Source: Pseudomonadota bacterium | GTDB taxonomy: Bacteria; Pseudomonadota; Gammaproteobacteria; Steroidobacterales; Steroidobacteraceae | Assembly: GCA_023417315.1 (NCBI GenBank) | Contig: JAEZFW010000069.1 | Span: 124,001-188,000 of the forward strand | Direction: 5' to 3' | Length of the DNA stretch: 64,000 nucleotides | Part shown: in pieces, positions 1 through 8,387 of the stretch | Layout of the letters: each line of letters begins with the position of its first letter | Position numbering within the stretch: position 1 is the first letter of the stretch | Notes under the pieces: generated by a model | What the model was told of the DNA's origin: nothing | Database searches by the model: none | What the model saw: the letters and a program-made list of their open reading frames with translations, nothing else | Made by a program: the position numbers and the translations under genes

Positions 1-192
1 TTGGTCGTCGGTTCGCTCACGAGCGATGCGCCGCCCAGAGAAAAGGTCGAGGGACTCACGTACTCGTCGATCAAAGCGATTGCCGGCGATGAGATCAAGA
101 AGAGCTGGGACACCGGCAACAAGATTCTCGCGGGTACGATTCTCGTGCTCGTGCTCGGGATTTACTGGTACTTCAGCTTCTGGCTCGAATAA
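1..192 (+). CDS. Sodium:solute symporter (SSS family), C-terminal fragment
   Basis: The window opens inside this gene, so only the last 63 codons are present and the start is missing. The reading frame is open from base 1. The fragment has a cytoplasmic stretch with the PPREKVEGLTYSS pattern seen near the C-terminus of SGLT-like sodium/sugar symporters, followed by one terminal transmembrane helix (about residues 42-60) ending in FSFWLE. Known of the family: sodium-coupled uptake of sugars or other small solutes across the inner membrane. Sitting beside xylose and arabinose genes, a sugar substrate is a reasonable inference. The family call rests on a short tail, so the substrate cannot be assigned. 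Confidence 0.6.
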   Translation: MVVGSLTSDAPPREKVEGLTYSSIKAIAGDEIKKSWDTGNKILAGTILVLVLGIYWYFSFWLE

Positions 193-210
193 CGATAGTA
201 AGCCACCCAT

Positions 211-247
211 ACGGGTTGCGAGCTGCCTGGCTCGGCTCGCAACCCGT
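211..247 (+). terminator. Stem-loop after the symporter gene
   Basis: A perfect 12-bp inverted repeat, ACGGGTTGCGAG at 211-222 and CTCGCAACCCGT at 236-247, encloses a 13-nt loop 18 bases after the symporter stop codon. No T-run follows, so it may be a weak terminator or a 3' stabilizing hairpin. Confidence 0.4.
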
Positions 248-288
248 CCACATTCTGTGACGCTGTGGGTTCTGGAGCCCACGTTCGC

Positions 289-1491
289 ATGAGCGCGATC
301 CCTTTCGAGTTCGTCATTTTCGGACTCACGCTGCTCGGAGTTGCGCTGTTCCATCGCCATACGCTGCTCATCGCCGTACTCGGCCTGGCGAGCGTCATCG
401 CCTTCAAACTGCTCGGACCTGGCTTCGCGACGGGATCAGGGTTCGGCGGGCTGCTGTCTCATTTCGCGCACGAGTGGAGCACGTTCGCAAACCTGCTCTG
501 CCTTCTCTTGGGCTTCGCCCTGCTTGCGCGGCAGTTTGAAGATAGCCGCGTCCCTCTCCTATTGCCCCGCTACCTACCCGACCATTGGACCGGGTGCTTT
601 TGGCTGCTCGTCATCGTCTTCGTCATGTCGAGCTTCCTCGACAATATCGCCGCTGCCTTAATCGGTGGCGCGATGGCGCACTCGTTGTTCCGTGGCCGCG
701 TGCACATCGGCTATCTCGCTGCACTGGTCGCGGCTTCGAATGCCGGCGGTTCTGGCAGCGTGATCGGAGATACGACGACCACGATGATGTGGATCGAGGG
801 AGTCTCGCCGAGCGAGGTATTTCACGCCTATGTAGCGGCCTGCGTCGCGTTGATCGTCTTCGGCATTCCGGCCTCACTTCAGCAGGACAAATATCAGCGA
901 ATTATGAAAGATCCGCCGGCACATCTCGCCGTCGATTGGGGAAGACTCGGCGTCGTGATCTTTGCCCTCGCGTGCGCAATCGCGGTGAATGTCGTCGTGA
1001 ACTCGCATTACCCAGAGGCAGCCGATTCGTTTCCATTCATCGGTGTCACGGTCGTGCTCGCGCTTCTCCTGACTGCATCGTTGCGACGCCCTGACTGGAC
1101 GGTCATACCAGGCGCATTCAAGAGCAGCGTATTCTTGCTCTCGCTTGTCGCGTGCGCCTCGCTGATGCCCGTACACGCGCTACCCGCTGCGTCTTGGCAG
1201 ACCGCATTCGGACTCGGGTTTCTATCCTCCGTGTTCGACAACATTCCACTTACCGCACTCGCACTTCGACAAGGCGGATATGACTGGGGCTTCCTTGCGT
1301 ATGCAGTTGGCTTCGGTGGCTCGATGCTGTGGTTCGGATCATCGGCCGGCGTTGCGCTTTCATCGCTCTATCCCGAAGCGAAATCGACCGGCCGCTGGCT
1401 CAGACACGGATGGCATGTAGCGCTCGCGTATGTTCTTGGCTTCATCGCCCTGCTGCTCACGCTCGGCTGGCATCCGCACGCACTCGGATAA
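289..1491 (+). CDS. NhaD/ArsB-type (ion transporter superfamily) permease
   Basis: A 400-residue inner-membrane protein with about ten or more hydrophobic segments. Two inverted-repeat signatures are visible: SSFLDNIAAALIGG with NAGGSGSVIGDTTTTMMW in the first half, and SSVFDNIPLTALAL near residue 320 in the second. Such DN(I/P) and GDTTT motifs mark the NhaD sodium/proton antiporter and ArsB/citrate-transporter superfamily. I chose ATG at 289 because a good hydrophobic N-terminus starts there; a GTG at 265 in frame is possible. It probably exchanges sodium for protons or carries an organic anion. Nothing nearby fixes the substrate. The gene is convergent with xylA, with a terminator between. 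Confidence 0.6.
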   Translation: MSAIPFEFVIFGLTLLGVALFHRHTLLIAVLGLASVIAFKLLGPGFATGSGFGGLLSHFAHEWSTFANLLCLLLGFALLARQFEDSRVPLLLPRYLPDHWTGCFWLLVIVFVMSSFLDNIAAALIGGAMAHSLFRGRVHIGYLAALVAASNAGGSGSVIGDTTTTMMWIEGVSPSEVFHAYVAACVALIVFGIPASLQQDKYQRIMKDPPAHLAVDWGRLGVVIFALACAIAVNVVVNSHYPEAADSFPFIGVTVVLALLLTASLRRPDWTVIPGAFKSSVFLLSLVACASLMPVHALPAASWQTAFGLGFLSSVFDNIPLTALALRQGGYDWGFLAYAVGFGGSMLWFGSSAGVALSSLYPEAKSTGRWLRHGWHVALAYVLGFIALLLTLGWHPHALG

Positions 1492-1514
1492 TATAAGAAG
1501 CAACCACAAACAAT

Positions 1515-1548
1515 AAAAGGCCGAGCTGATTGCTCAGCTCGGCCTTAC
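1515..1548 (-). terminator. Intrinsic terminator of xylA, between convergent genes
   Basis: An 11-bp perfect stem, GGCCGAGCTGA (1519-1529) and TCAGCTCGGCC (1534-1544), has a 4-nt loop. On the minus strand it is followed by TTTTATTG, which makes a good Rho-independent terminator for xylBA. On the plus strand the following T-run is poor, so it may serve the permease only weakly. Confidence 0.85.
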
Positions 1549-1569
1549 GAACGTCGATCCTCGAGTCGT

Positions 1570-2910
1570 TTAGATCGAACGCGTCACCAGGTTCTCGAGG
1601 TACTCCTGACGCCCCGAGACCGGCTTCGGGTTGATGTTGTTCTGCACGGCCAAATCGGAGATCGTCGCGAGAGACGCGTCTTTCGCGTGGATCTTCTGGC
1701 CGAGATCGCCATTCCACTTCGCATAGCGCTGCTCGACGAACTTGTCGATCGCACCCTGCTCGATCAGCTTCGCCGCCGAAAGCAGCGAGCGAGCGAGCAG
1801 ATCGAGACCGCCGACATGACCGTGGAACATATCCACCGGATCCGTGCTCTGACGGCGCACCTTCGCATCGAAGTTGAAACCGCCATCCGTGAAGCCACCG
1901 GCCTTCAGGATGCGATACATCGCGAGCGTCATATCGAGCGGATCGTTGTGGAATTGATCCGTGTCCCAGCCGTTCTGCGGGTCGCCGCGATTGATGTCGA
2001 TCGAACCGAAGATACCGAGCGCATCCGCCATGGCGACTTCGTGATCGAAACTATGGCCCGCGAGCGTCGCGTGGTTCGCTTCGATATTGACCTTCACCTC
2101 GTTCTCGAGGCCGTTCTTCTTCAAGAAGCCGTACACGGTTGCGGTGTCGAAGTCGTACTGATGCTTCGTCGGCTCGTGCGGCTTGGGCTCGATCAGAATC
2201 GTGCCCTTGAAGCCGATCTTGTGCTTGTAGTCGACGACCAGTTGCAGGAAGCGACCGAAGTTCTCCAGCTCGCGCTTGAGATTGGTGTTCAGCAGCGTGT
2301 CATAGCCTTCGCGACCGCCCCACAGCACGTAGTTGGCTCCGCCGAGGCGCTTCGTCGCATCCATCATGTGGCGCACTTGCGTCGCCGCGAATGCCCACAC
2401 CTCCGGATCCGGGTTCGTCGAGGCACCACCCATGTAGCGCGGATGCGAGAACAGATTGGCCGTACCCCACAGGAGCTTCACGCCCGTCTCGGCTTGCTTC
2501 TTTTCGAGACGATCCACCGTGAGCGCGAGGTTCTGGACGTGCTCTTTGATATTCGTCGCGACGGGCATCGCGTCGACGTCATGGAAGGCGTAAAAGGGCG
2601 TGCCGAGTCGAGTGAAGAAATCGAACGCCGCATCCATCTTCGCCCAGGCAGCTTCTTGATTCATCGCGCCTTGGTTCCACGGCCGCGCGAATGTGCCCGC
2701 GCCGAAGATATCTACGCCGTCCCATGCGAATGAATGCCAGTAGCACACGGCCGGACGCAGGTGATCCTCCATGCGCTTGCCGAGCACGACGCGATCCTTG
2801 TCGTAGTAGTGGAATGCTAGTGGGTTATCGGAATTCGGCCCTTCGTAACGAATGGGCTCGACGCCGCCGAAATAAGACGTCGATTTCTGAATCGGGGCTG
2901 CACTCGACAT
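1570..2910 (-). CDS. xylA: Xylose isomerase
   Basis: A 446-residue protein, the usual length for class II xylose isomerases, converting D-xylose to D-xylulose in the cytoplasm. Catalytic-site signatures are present: FYAFHDVDAMP around residues 106-116 (base/charge-relay His and Asp), LLWGTANLFSHPRYMGGA, and WGGREGYDTLLNT. Metal-ligand regions such as IEPKPHEPTKHQYD follow. The ATG at 2910 gives the natural start MSSAAPIQ; the upstream extension overlaps xylB and is not credible. Only 2 nt separate it from the xylB stop, so the two are one operon (xylB first). An intrinsic terminator follows. It provides the isomerase route beside the oxidative pentose genes further on. Confidence 0.97.
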   Translation of the reverse strand: MSSAAPIQKSTSYFGGVEPIRYEGPNSDNPLAFHYYDKDRVVLGKRMEDHLRPAVCYWHSFAWDGVDIFGAGTFARPWNQGAMNQEAAWAKMDAAFDFFTRLGTPFYAFHDVDAMPVATNIKEHVQNLALTVDRLEKKQAETGVKLLWGTANLFSHPRYMGGASTNPDPEVWAFAATQVRHMMDATKRLGGANYVLWGGREGYDTLLNTNLKRELENFGRFLQLVVDYKHKIGFKGTILIEPKPHEPTKHQYDFDTATVYGFLKKNGLENEVKVNIEANHATLAGHSFDHEVAMADALGIFGSIDINRGDPQNGWDTDQFHNDPLDMTLAMYRILKAGGFTDGGFNFDAKVRRQSTDPVDMFHGHVGGLDLLARSLLSAAKLIEQGAIDKFVEQRYAKWNGDLGQKIHAKDASLATISDLAVQNNINPKPVSGRQEYLENLVTRSI

Positions 2911-2912
2911 GG

Positions 2913-4367
2913 TCACTCTCCTCGAAAACGCGCGCGAAGGTCTTGATAAAGCTTTGAGAACATATGTCTTTTCGGCGCAAGTTGATCGATATCTCTCTGG
3001 TTCGGTTCTATTACAACGCGTACCGGAGGCGGCCGGCACACATCCTCCGCCGCTTCTTGTGTCTTGGCGAGGCGCGCTAGGCGCGCTGCACCATAGGCGG
3101 GACCCACCTCTGATCCGTCTCTATAGATCAAAGGACGCCCAAGCGCCGCAGCCAGGACTCCACCCCACCACATCGAGCGGGCGCCGCCGCCGATGACGGA
3201 AATCTTGTCGATCGTCGCACCCGCCTCGATGAGCACATCGAGCCCATCGGCGAAGGCGTAGGCGACGCCTTCCAACACAGCCTGGCCGATCGCGCTCGCA
3301 TCTGTGTCGTGCGACAGTCCGAACAGCACACCGCGTGCTTGCGGATCGTTGTGTGGCGTCCGCTCGCCGGACAGATAGGGCAGGAAAATCTCTGGCCCGT
3401 CCAAGCGACCCCTCGCCTCCACTTTGCTCAAGAGCTCGGCTGCATCCGCAGCCCCCGTGAGCTTCACCGCCCAGTCCACACAACTTGCCGCGCTGAGCAT
3501 CACACTCATTTGATGCCATCGTCCCGGCAAACAATGACAAAACGCATGCACGGCGCGATCGGGATTCGGCAGGAACTTCGGTGTTGCCAGGAACAGCACA
3601 CCCGACGTGCCGAGCGATAGGAATGCATCGCCTGCGTTGATCACGCCAATGCCTGCGGCGCCTGCAGCGTTATCCCCGCCGCCGCCCGCAACCGGGACGC
3701 GCGACATGCCCCAGTCATTTGCTACCTCGGGTAACAAGGTTCCTGTTGCGTCCGATCCTTCGCATAGTCGAGGCATGTGAGATTCATTCAAGCCAGTCGC
3801 TGCCAGCATTTCCGGCGACCAGCGCCGTTTGGCTACATCGACCCACAGCGTCCCCGCCGCATCAGACGCATCACTCGCCTTTTCGCCTGTCATGAGCAGG
3901 CGCACATAGTCCTTTGGCAGCAGAACCGTTTTCGTCGCGGCAAATAGGGATGGCTCGCTCTCTCTAACCCACAGCAGCTTCGGCGCGGTGAAGCCTGGCA
4001 TCGCGATGTTGCCGGTGATCTTGCGGCTCGCAGGCTCCGCGTTCTCCAGCGCGACGCACTGTTTCTCGCTGCGGCCATCGTTCCACAAGATCGCGGGTCG
4101 CAACGGCTTGTCGCTCGCATCCAGGAGTGTCGCGCCGTGCATCTGACCGCTGAGTCCGACGGCACGCACCTCACGACGCGCTTTGGCCGAGAGCGACTTC
4201 ACCGCGGCGTTCGTAGCAGTCCACCAGTCGGCTGGATTTTGCTCCGACCAGCCGGGCTGCGGACGCGACACATTCAGGGGCGCAGAGCCTTGCTCGATGA
4301 CGGCATCGTCGTCGTCGACGATGACGGCCTTCACGCTCGATGTGCCGATATCGATACCTAAGTACAT
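2913..4367 (-). CDS. xylB: Xylulokinase
   Basis: A 484-residue FGGY-family sugar kinase that phosphorylates D-xylulose to xylulose 5-phosphate, feeding the pentose phosphate pathway. The N-terminal phosphate-binding motif YLGIDIGTSSVKAVIVD is at residues 2-18. The GGGGDNAAGAAGIG segment carries the expected catalytic Asp region, and the second-domain signature GGGARSMWW lies near residue 395. Length is normal for XylB. The ATG at 4367 directly begins the ATPase fold. First gene of a two-gene operon with xylA; the upstream 308-nt gap carries a LacI-type operator-like palindrome. Confidence 0.95.
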   Translation of the reverse strand: MYLGIDIGTSSVKAVIVDDDDAVIEQGSAPLNVSRPQPGWSEQNPADWWTATNAAVKSLSAKARREVRAVGLSGQMHGATLLDASDKPLRPAILWNDGRSEKQCVALENAEPASRKITGNIAMPGFTAPKLLWVRESEPSLFAATKTVLLPKDYVRLLMTGEKASDASDAAGTLWVDVAKRRWSPEMLAATGLNESHMPRLCEGSDATGTLLPEVANDWGMSRVPVAGGGGDNAAGAAGIGVINAGDAFLSLGTSGVLFLATPKFLPNPDRAVHAFCHCLPGRWHQMSVMLSAASCVDWAVKLTGAADAAELLSKVEARGRLDGPEIFLPYLSGERTPHNDPQARGVLFGLSHDTDASAIGQAVLEGVAYAFADGLDVLIEAGATIDKISVIGGGARSMWWGGVLAAALGRPLIYRDGSEVGPAYGAARLARLAKTQEAAEDVCRPPPVRVVIEPNQRDIDQLAPKRHMFSKLYQDLRARFRGE

Positions 4368-4675
4368 CGTCCCCTCTTTGAGCTAGTGCAGCGAGGCAGG
4401 TTGTCGCGAATGGTTAGTTCAGCTCCCAGCCAATCGGCCGGAGCTACGCGTCCGCTGCCAGCAAGTGCCTTATGTCAGCCTGTGAATGGACCTGGAGTGA
4501 TCTCCGGGTGATTGGCATCCCGTTTCGCCAGCCCCGCTCGTCTCATCGGCGACCCCCTGAAACATGGGCCACTTTATCGGGTTGCAGGGTAATGATACCG
4601 CTACCAGAATTCAACCAAAGCCGGCGCCAAATCAGTGCTGTATCCACAAAATCTCACACCTTTGTAGGGCAGTTC
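4368..4675 (-). promoter_or_regulatory. Regulatory gap upstream of xylBA
   Basis: This 308-nt gap has no credible gene. It separates the 3' end of araH from the xylB start, both on the minus strand. It holds the LacI-type palindrome described at 4593-4606. On the minus strand TTGAAT just upstream of the palindrome could be a -35 box with the operator in the spacer, but the matching -10 is poor. Otherwise I see nothing in it. Confidence 0.5.
4593..4606. promoter_or_regulatory. LacI-type operator candidate for xylBA
   Basis: TGATACCGCTACCA is an imperfect palindrome with 5 of 7 pairs matching and a central CG step, the layout bound by LacI-family regulators. It resembles the xylose operators of Caulobacter from memory. 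A LacI-family regulator is encoded at 16277-17386 in this locus and is the obvious candidate ligand protein; that link is inference. Confidence 0.45.
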
Positions 4676-5665
4676 TCAGCGGCGGCGCCAACGATCGAAC
4701 AATACCGCGAGTAGTAGGATCGCACCGCGGACCAAGTATTGGTAGAAAGTGGGCACGTTGAGCAGGCTCATGGCGTTTTGGACGCATCCCATGATCAGCA
4801 CGCCCACGATCACCCCGCTAATCGTGGCGATGCCGCCGGTCAGCGAAACCCCGCCAAGCACGCACGCGGAAATGACTCCGAGCTCCAGCCCGATCGAAGT
4901 CTTGGGATCGCCCAGGCTCATTCGGGATGCGAGGAGCACACCGGCGAGACCCGCGACGGCGCCTTGGAGCAAGAAGACCGTAATTCGAATCCGCGCGACT
5001 GGCAGCCCAGCAAGTCGGGCCGCCTCGGCATTACCGCCGATCGCAAGCACGTTGCGACCGAAAACGCTGTAATTGAGCAACCAACCGAAGACCGCGAATA
5101 CGGCGATGTTGATCCAGATCGGAGCGCTGATGCCAAGGAAGGCGCTCGCTCCGATTTCGAAAAATCCAGCCTCTCCTACGATGACGGCATCACCCGACGA
5201 AGTGATGTAAGCAAGCCCGCGCACGATTTCCATCGTCGCAAGGGTTGCGATCAAAGAGTTGATTCGAAAGGCGGCCACCACGGCGCCATTGAAGAGGCCG
5301 ACGAGCGCACCTGCCAACACGCCGGCGCCAACACCCAGAACGACGCTCTGTGCCGCCGTCGTCACAGTTGCCGCCACGACGCCAGCGAAGGCCACGATCG
5401 AGGCAACGGAGAGATCGACTTCACCGAGTGCGAGCACGAACATCATCGTCGCGGCGATGCAGCCGATGAGACTGACGGACAGCAGCAATCCCTGCACGTT
5501 GCGGACGGTAAAGAAGTTTGGGACGAACGCCGCAAGCAGCACGAATAAGATGAGAAACGCGATCACGATTCCCGAGCCGCCGAACTTGCTCGCAAATGAG
5601 CGCGCTTCGAACTTGGACGGCGGAAGATCGTTGCTGGATTCCGGACTCGCGACCATGGATGTCAC
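4676..5665 (-). CDS. araH: L-arabinose ABC transporter permease
   Basis: A 329-residue integral membrane subunit of a CUT2-type sugar importer. Eight to ten hydrophobic segments are visible, with the family signatures GEVDLSVASIVAFAG, NSLIATLATMEIVRGLAYI and FGRNVLAIGGNAEAARLAG, closely matching the pattern of E. coli AraH, as does the C-terminal LVRGAILLLAVLFDRWRR. It forms the membrane channel with AraG and takes sugar from AraF. It is the last gene of the araF-araG-araH run; 27 nt separate it from araG. ATG at 5665 gives a normal length, though a second Met three codons in (5656) is equally plausible. Confidence 0.9.
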   Translation of the reverse strand: MTSMVASPESSNDLPPSKFEARSFASKFGGSGIVIAFLILFVLLAAFVPNFFTVRNVQGLLLSVSLIGCIAATMMFVLALGEVDLSVASIVAFAGVVAATVTTAAQSVVLGVGAGVLAGALVGLFNGAVVAAFRINSLIATLATMEIVRGLAYITSSGDAVIVGEAGFFEIGASAFLGISAPIWINIAVFAVFGWLLNYSVFGRNVLAIGGNAEAARLAGLPVARIRITVFLLQGAVAGLAGVLLASRMSLGDPKTSIGLELGVISACVLGGVSLTGGIATISGVIVGVLIMGCVQNAMSLLNVPTFYQYLVRGAILLLAVLFDRWRRR

Positions 5666-5692
5666 TCGATATCGTATTCGGCTGCGATCGAT

Positions 5693-7180
5693 TCAGTTGG
5701 GCAACGCCAGGCGCACCAAACGATCCGGCGTGGCTTGCGGCCTAGGGACATCGCCAACGAGCGCACCGCCGCGCATGACGAGCACCCGATCCGCGATTCC
5801 GGCCACTTCGGCAATATCACTCGAGATGATCAAGAGCGTCTTGCCCGCTTCTGCCAGATCGAACAGCAGGTCGTAGATCTGCTTGCGCGCGCCGACATCG
5901 ACGCCGCGCGTCGGCTCGTCGAGAACGAACACGTCGATTCGCTCAGCGAGATAGCGCGCCAGAATCACCTTCTGCTGATTACCGCCGGAGAGATTCATGA
6001 CGGGTGTGTTCTCGCTCGGCGTCTTGATCGACAGCTTGCGGATGTAGTCGCACGCGACTGCACGCTCAGCTTTCATATTGCGCATGAGTCCGAAGCGTAC
6101 TTGATGACGACGGCAACTCAGATTCACGTTGTCCGAGACAGAGGCCCCTAGAACCAAGCCCTCTTGTTTGCGGTCCTCTGGGGCGAGCGCGATGCCGGAC
6201 GCGATCGCTTCGCGAGGCGATCTCGCATTCAATCTGCGGTCCGCCACGCGGATCGAGCCGCGCACTGCTCGAACTGCGCCGCAGAGAATCTTGGCGAGCT
6301 CCGTGCGTCCGGCGCCAACCAATCCGAACAGACCGACGATCTCGCCTTTATGGGCTTTGAGACTCACCGGCTTACGCAACCCAGGCCCTTCGATATCTTG
6401 CACTTCGAACTGCACCGGGCCGAGCGCCCGGGGGCGATAACCGTACACGTCTTCTACTCGCCGGCCGATCATCGCGGTGACGAGCTCGTTGCGATCGATG
6501 CCCTCGCCCTTCTCCATGACACAGATGTGCCGTCCGTCGCGGAAGACCGTGACGCGATCGCATAGAGCATCGACCTCGTCCATGCGATGTGTGACATAGA
6601 TGATCGCGCGACCCTCGGAGCGCAATTGACGAATGATCTGCATCAGCCGCTCGGTCTCGCGCACGGACAGCGAGCTCGTGGGCTCATCGAAGGCGATGAT
6701 GCTCGCGTTACGCAGAAGTGCCTTGCCGATCTCTAACATTTGGCGCTGCCCGATCGGCAGATTCGCGACCTTCGCGCGGGGATCGATGGGCTCACCGAGA
6801 CGCTCGAGCTCATGACGCGCGCGCTCGATCATTTCGCGTTTGTTCAACACGCCCGCACGCGCTGGCATGTGGCCGAGCAGCAGGTTCTCAGCCACGGACA
6901 GCTCGGGGACGAGATGCAATTCCTGATAGATGATCGAAATGCCGGCGTTAATTGCATCGCGCGTCGTGACGAACTGCTGAGGAACGTCATTCAGCACGAC
7001 ACGTCCCGTCTGCGGCTGAACGACGCCCGACAGCACCTTCAAGAGCGTCGACTTGCCAGCGCCATTCTCGCCCATCAACCCATGCACTTCGCCGGCGCGT
7101 ACGTCGAGCGACACATGATCGAGCGCGCGCACCGGTCCGTATTGAACGGAGACATCTTCGAGCACGAGCGCGGGAGGCAT
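5693..7180 (-). CDS. araG: L-arabinose ABC transporter ATP-binding protein
   Basis: A 495-residue tandem ATPase that powers the arabinose importer at the inner face of the membrane. The first cassette has an intact Walker A, GENGAGKST, at residues 37-45, then YQELHLVPE and a Walker B in IIAFDEPTSSLS. The second cassette starts around residue 255 with the degenerate P-loop GLVGAGRTE and carries NLSGGNQQKVILARYL and VFVLDEPTRGVDVGA, as usual for CUT2 ATPases. I chose ATG at 7180 (MPPALVLEDVSV), which aligns with the family start, over an upstream TTG at 7222. It lies 74 nt after araF. Confidence 0.92.
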   Translation of the reverse strand: MPPALVLEDVSVQYGPVRALDHVSLDVRAGEVHGLMGENGAGKSTLLKVLSGVVQPQTGRVVLNDVPQQFVTTRDAINAGISIIYQELHLVPELSVAENLLLGHMPARAGVLNKREMIERARHELERLGEPIDPRAKVANLPIGQRQMLEIGKALLRNASIIAFDEPTSSLSVRETERLMQIIRQLRSEGRAIIYVTHRMDEVDALCDRVTVFRDGRHICVMEKGEGIDRNELVTAMIGRRVEDVYGYRPRALGPVQFEVQDIEGPGLRKPVSLKAHKGEIVGLFGLVGAGRTELAKILCGAVRAVRGSIRVADRRLNARSPREAIASGIALAPEDRKQEGLVLGASVSDNVNLSCRRHQVRFGLMRNMKAERAVACDYIRKLSIKTPSENTPVMNLSGGNQQKVILARYLAERIDVFVLDEPTRGVDVGARKQIYDLLFDLAEAGKTLLIISSDIAEVAGIADRVLVMRGGALVGDVPRPQATPDRLVRLALPN

Positions 7181-7225
7181 AGGCTGAGGCTGTAGGTGGA
7201 AAGGGCGGAGGCCTCTGACCAACCG

Positions 7226-7253
7226 CTAACCGCTAACCGCTAACCGCTTCTTC
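7226..7253. repeat. Solo tandem heptamer arm (TAACCGC unit) at the araF stop
   Basis: Three to four head-to-tail copies of the heptamer CTAACCG/TAACCGC occupy 7226-7250, ending 2 nt from the araF stop codon. The same unit builds the arms of the element at 54425-54545. No convincing inverted partner is present here, so this looks like half of such an element. Confidence 0.7.
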
Positions 7254-7254
7254 T

Positions 7255-8271
7255 TCACAGCTGCAGCTCTTCTTTCACCTGCTGCCAATTCTCACGAACC
7301 ATCAGCGTGCCTTCCGTTTGTGTGAGCATGGGTGGCGGCGCGCCATCCTTGATCCAATGATAAAGGTGCTCCGCAGTCGCGCGGCCATGTGTGGTCGAGC
7401 TGACCGCGACGGTGCCGTAGAAGCCGGTTACGCGGTCCTTCGAGAACTCCGCATGCGCTTCGCTCGCACCATTGATGCCGACGCCGATGACGTTCCCCGG
7501 CGAGATGCCAAGTTGCTCGGTCGCCCTGACGGCTCCGAGCACGCTCTCCTCGTTCAAGGCATAGATGAGCCAGTACTTCGCATTCGCATGCTTGGCGAAG
7601 ATTGGCGAAGCAGCGTTAAAACCGCCTTCAGTATCAGTGGTGCGCTGAGGCGCGTCGATGATCTGATCTTTCTTGAAGCCGTTGGCCAGCAGAACCTCGC
7701 TCGCGCCGCGAACGCGCTCGCGCGCCGTTGGGAGCTCGTTGCTCGTGATACGCAGCGCGCGAGCTTCTTCGAGATTCCAACCGCGGCGCTTCATCTCGGC
7801 GACGAGTGCTTCACCCACTTGCATGCCGATCTTGTGAGCTGAAATGCCGAGATGCGGCACATCGGCGAGCGGCTGACCGTCTGTGCCGACGAGTTGATCG
7901 TCAACCGTCATGAACTTCATACCGTGCTGACGTGCACGGGCGACGATCGCAGGACCGAGACGAACGTCGGGCGCGCAGATCACGAAGCCTTGTGCGCCTT
8001 GTGCGGCGATATTGTCGATGGCCGACATGACTTTCTCGCCATCTGGCACACCCATCCGAATCACTTGGAATCCGAGCCGTGCGCCGGCTTCAGACGCTGC
8101 GCGCTGCTCGTTGATGAACCAAGCCTGCTCGGGCATCTTCACCAAGAAGCCGATCTTGACTTGTTCGCCTTGCGGAGCCTCCGAGGCATCGTTTCCTCTC
8201 TCGCACCCGCTCAAGGAAAGACACGCGCACGCGGCAAGAAGCGCCACGATGGATCTGCGCCATATCGTCAT
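7255..8271 (-). CDS. araF: L-arabinose-binding lipoprotein of the ABC transporter
   Basis: A 338-residue periplasmic sugar-binding protein (type 1 fold). ATG at 8271 gives a lipoprotein signal with lipobox LSGC and acylated Cys at residue 23, so the protein is probably anchored to the membrane. Segments KIGFLVKMPEQAWF, GAQGFVICAPDVRLGPAIV, KFMTVDDQLV and NVIGVGINGASEAHAEF follow E. coli AraF closely, including the ligand-contacting DDQ and ring-stacking aromatic regions. This supports L-arabinose or the related D-galactose or D-fucose rather than ribose. It lies downstream of the GguC-like gene and upstream of araG. Lipid anchoring differs from the soluble E. coli protein. Confidence 0.9.
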   Translation of the reverse strand: MTIWRRSIVALLAACACLSLSGCERGNDASEAPQGEQVKIGFLVKMPEQAWFINEQRAASEAGARLGFQVIRMGVPDGEKVMSAIDNIAAQGAQGFVICAPDVRLGPAIVARARQHGMKFMTVDDQLVGTDGQPLADVPHLGISAHKIGMQVGEALVAEMKRRGWNLEEARALRITSNELPTARERVRGASEVLLANGFKKDQIIDAPQRTTDTEGGFNAASPIFAKHANAKYWLIYALNEESVLGAVRATEQLGISPGNVIGVGINGASEAHAEFSKDRVTGFYGTVAVSSTTHGRATAEHLYHWIKDGAPPPMLTQTEGTLMVRENWQQVKEELQL

Positions 8272-8387
8272 CGTTCCGAACCCCCCGACATGCGTTGGCA
8301 CATGTTTCTGCGGGAGGATTAAACCGGGCTCCAGGCCGTTAGGCAAATTTTATCGTACAAATGGACGGTCGCGCCCGGCGAGCGCGA

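Noticed and set aside
1687..2733. A 348-codon open frame antisense to xylA
   Set aside because: It is the complementary strand of a well-supported gene; composition is Arg/Leu/Glu-biased as expected for an antisense shadow, with no recognizable domain.
7226..7253. Tandem TAACCGC units considered as a CRISPR array or phase-variable tract
   Set aside because: Units are 7 nt with no spacers, lie outside coding sequence and have no cas genes near; the same unit is part of the inverted element at 54425-54545.
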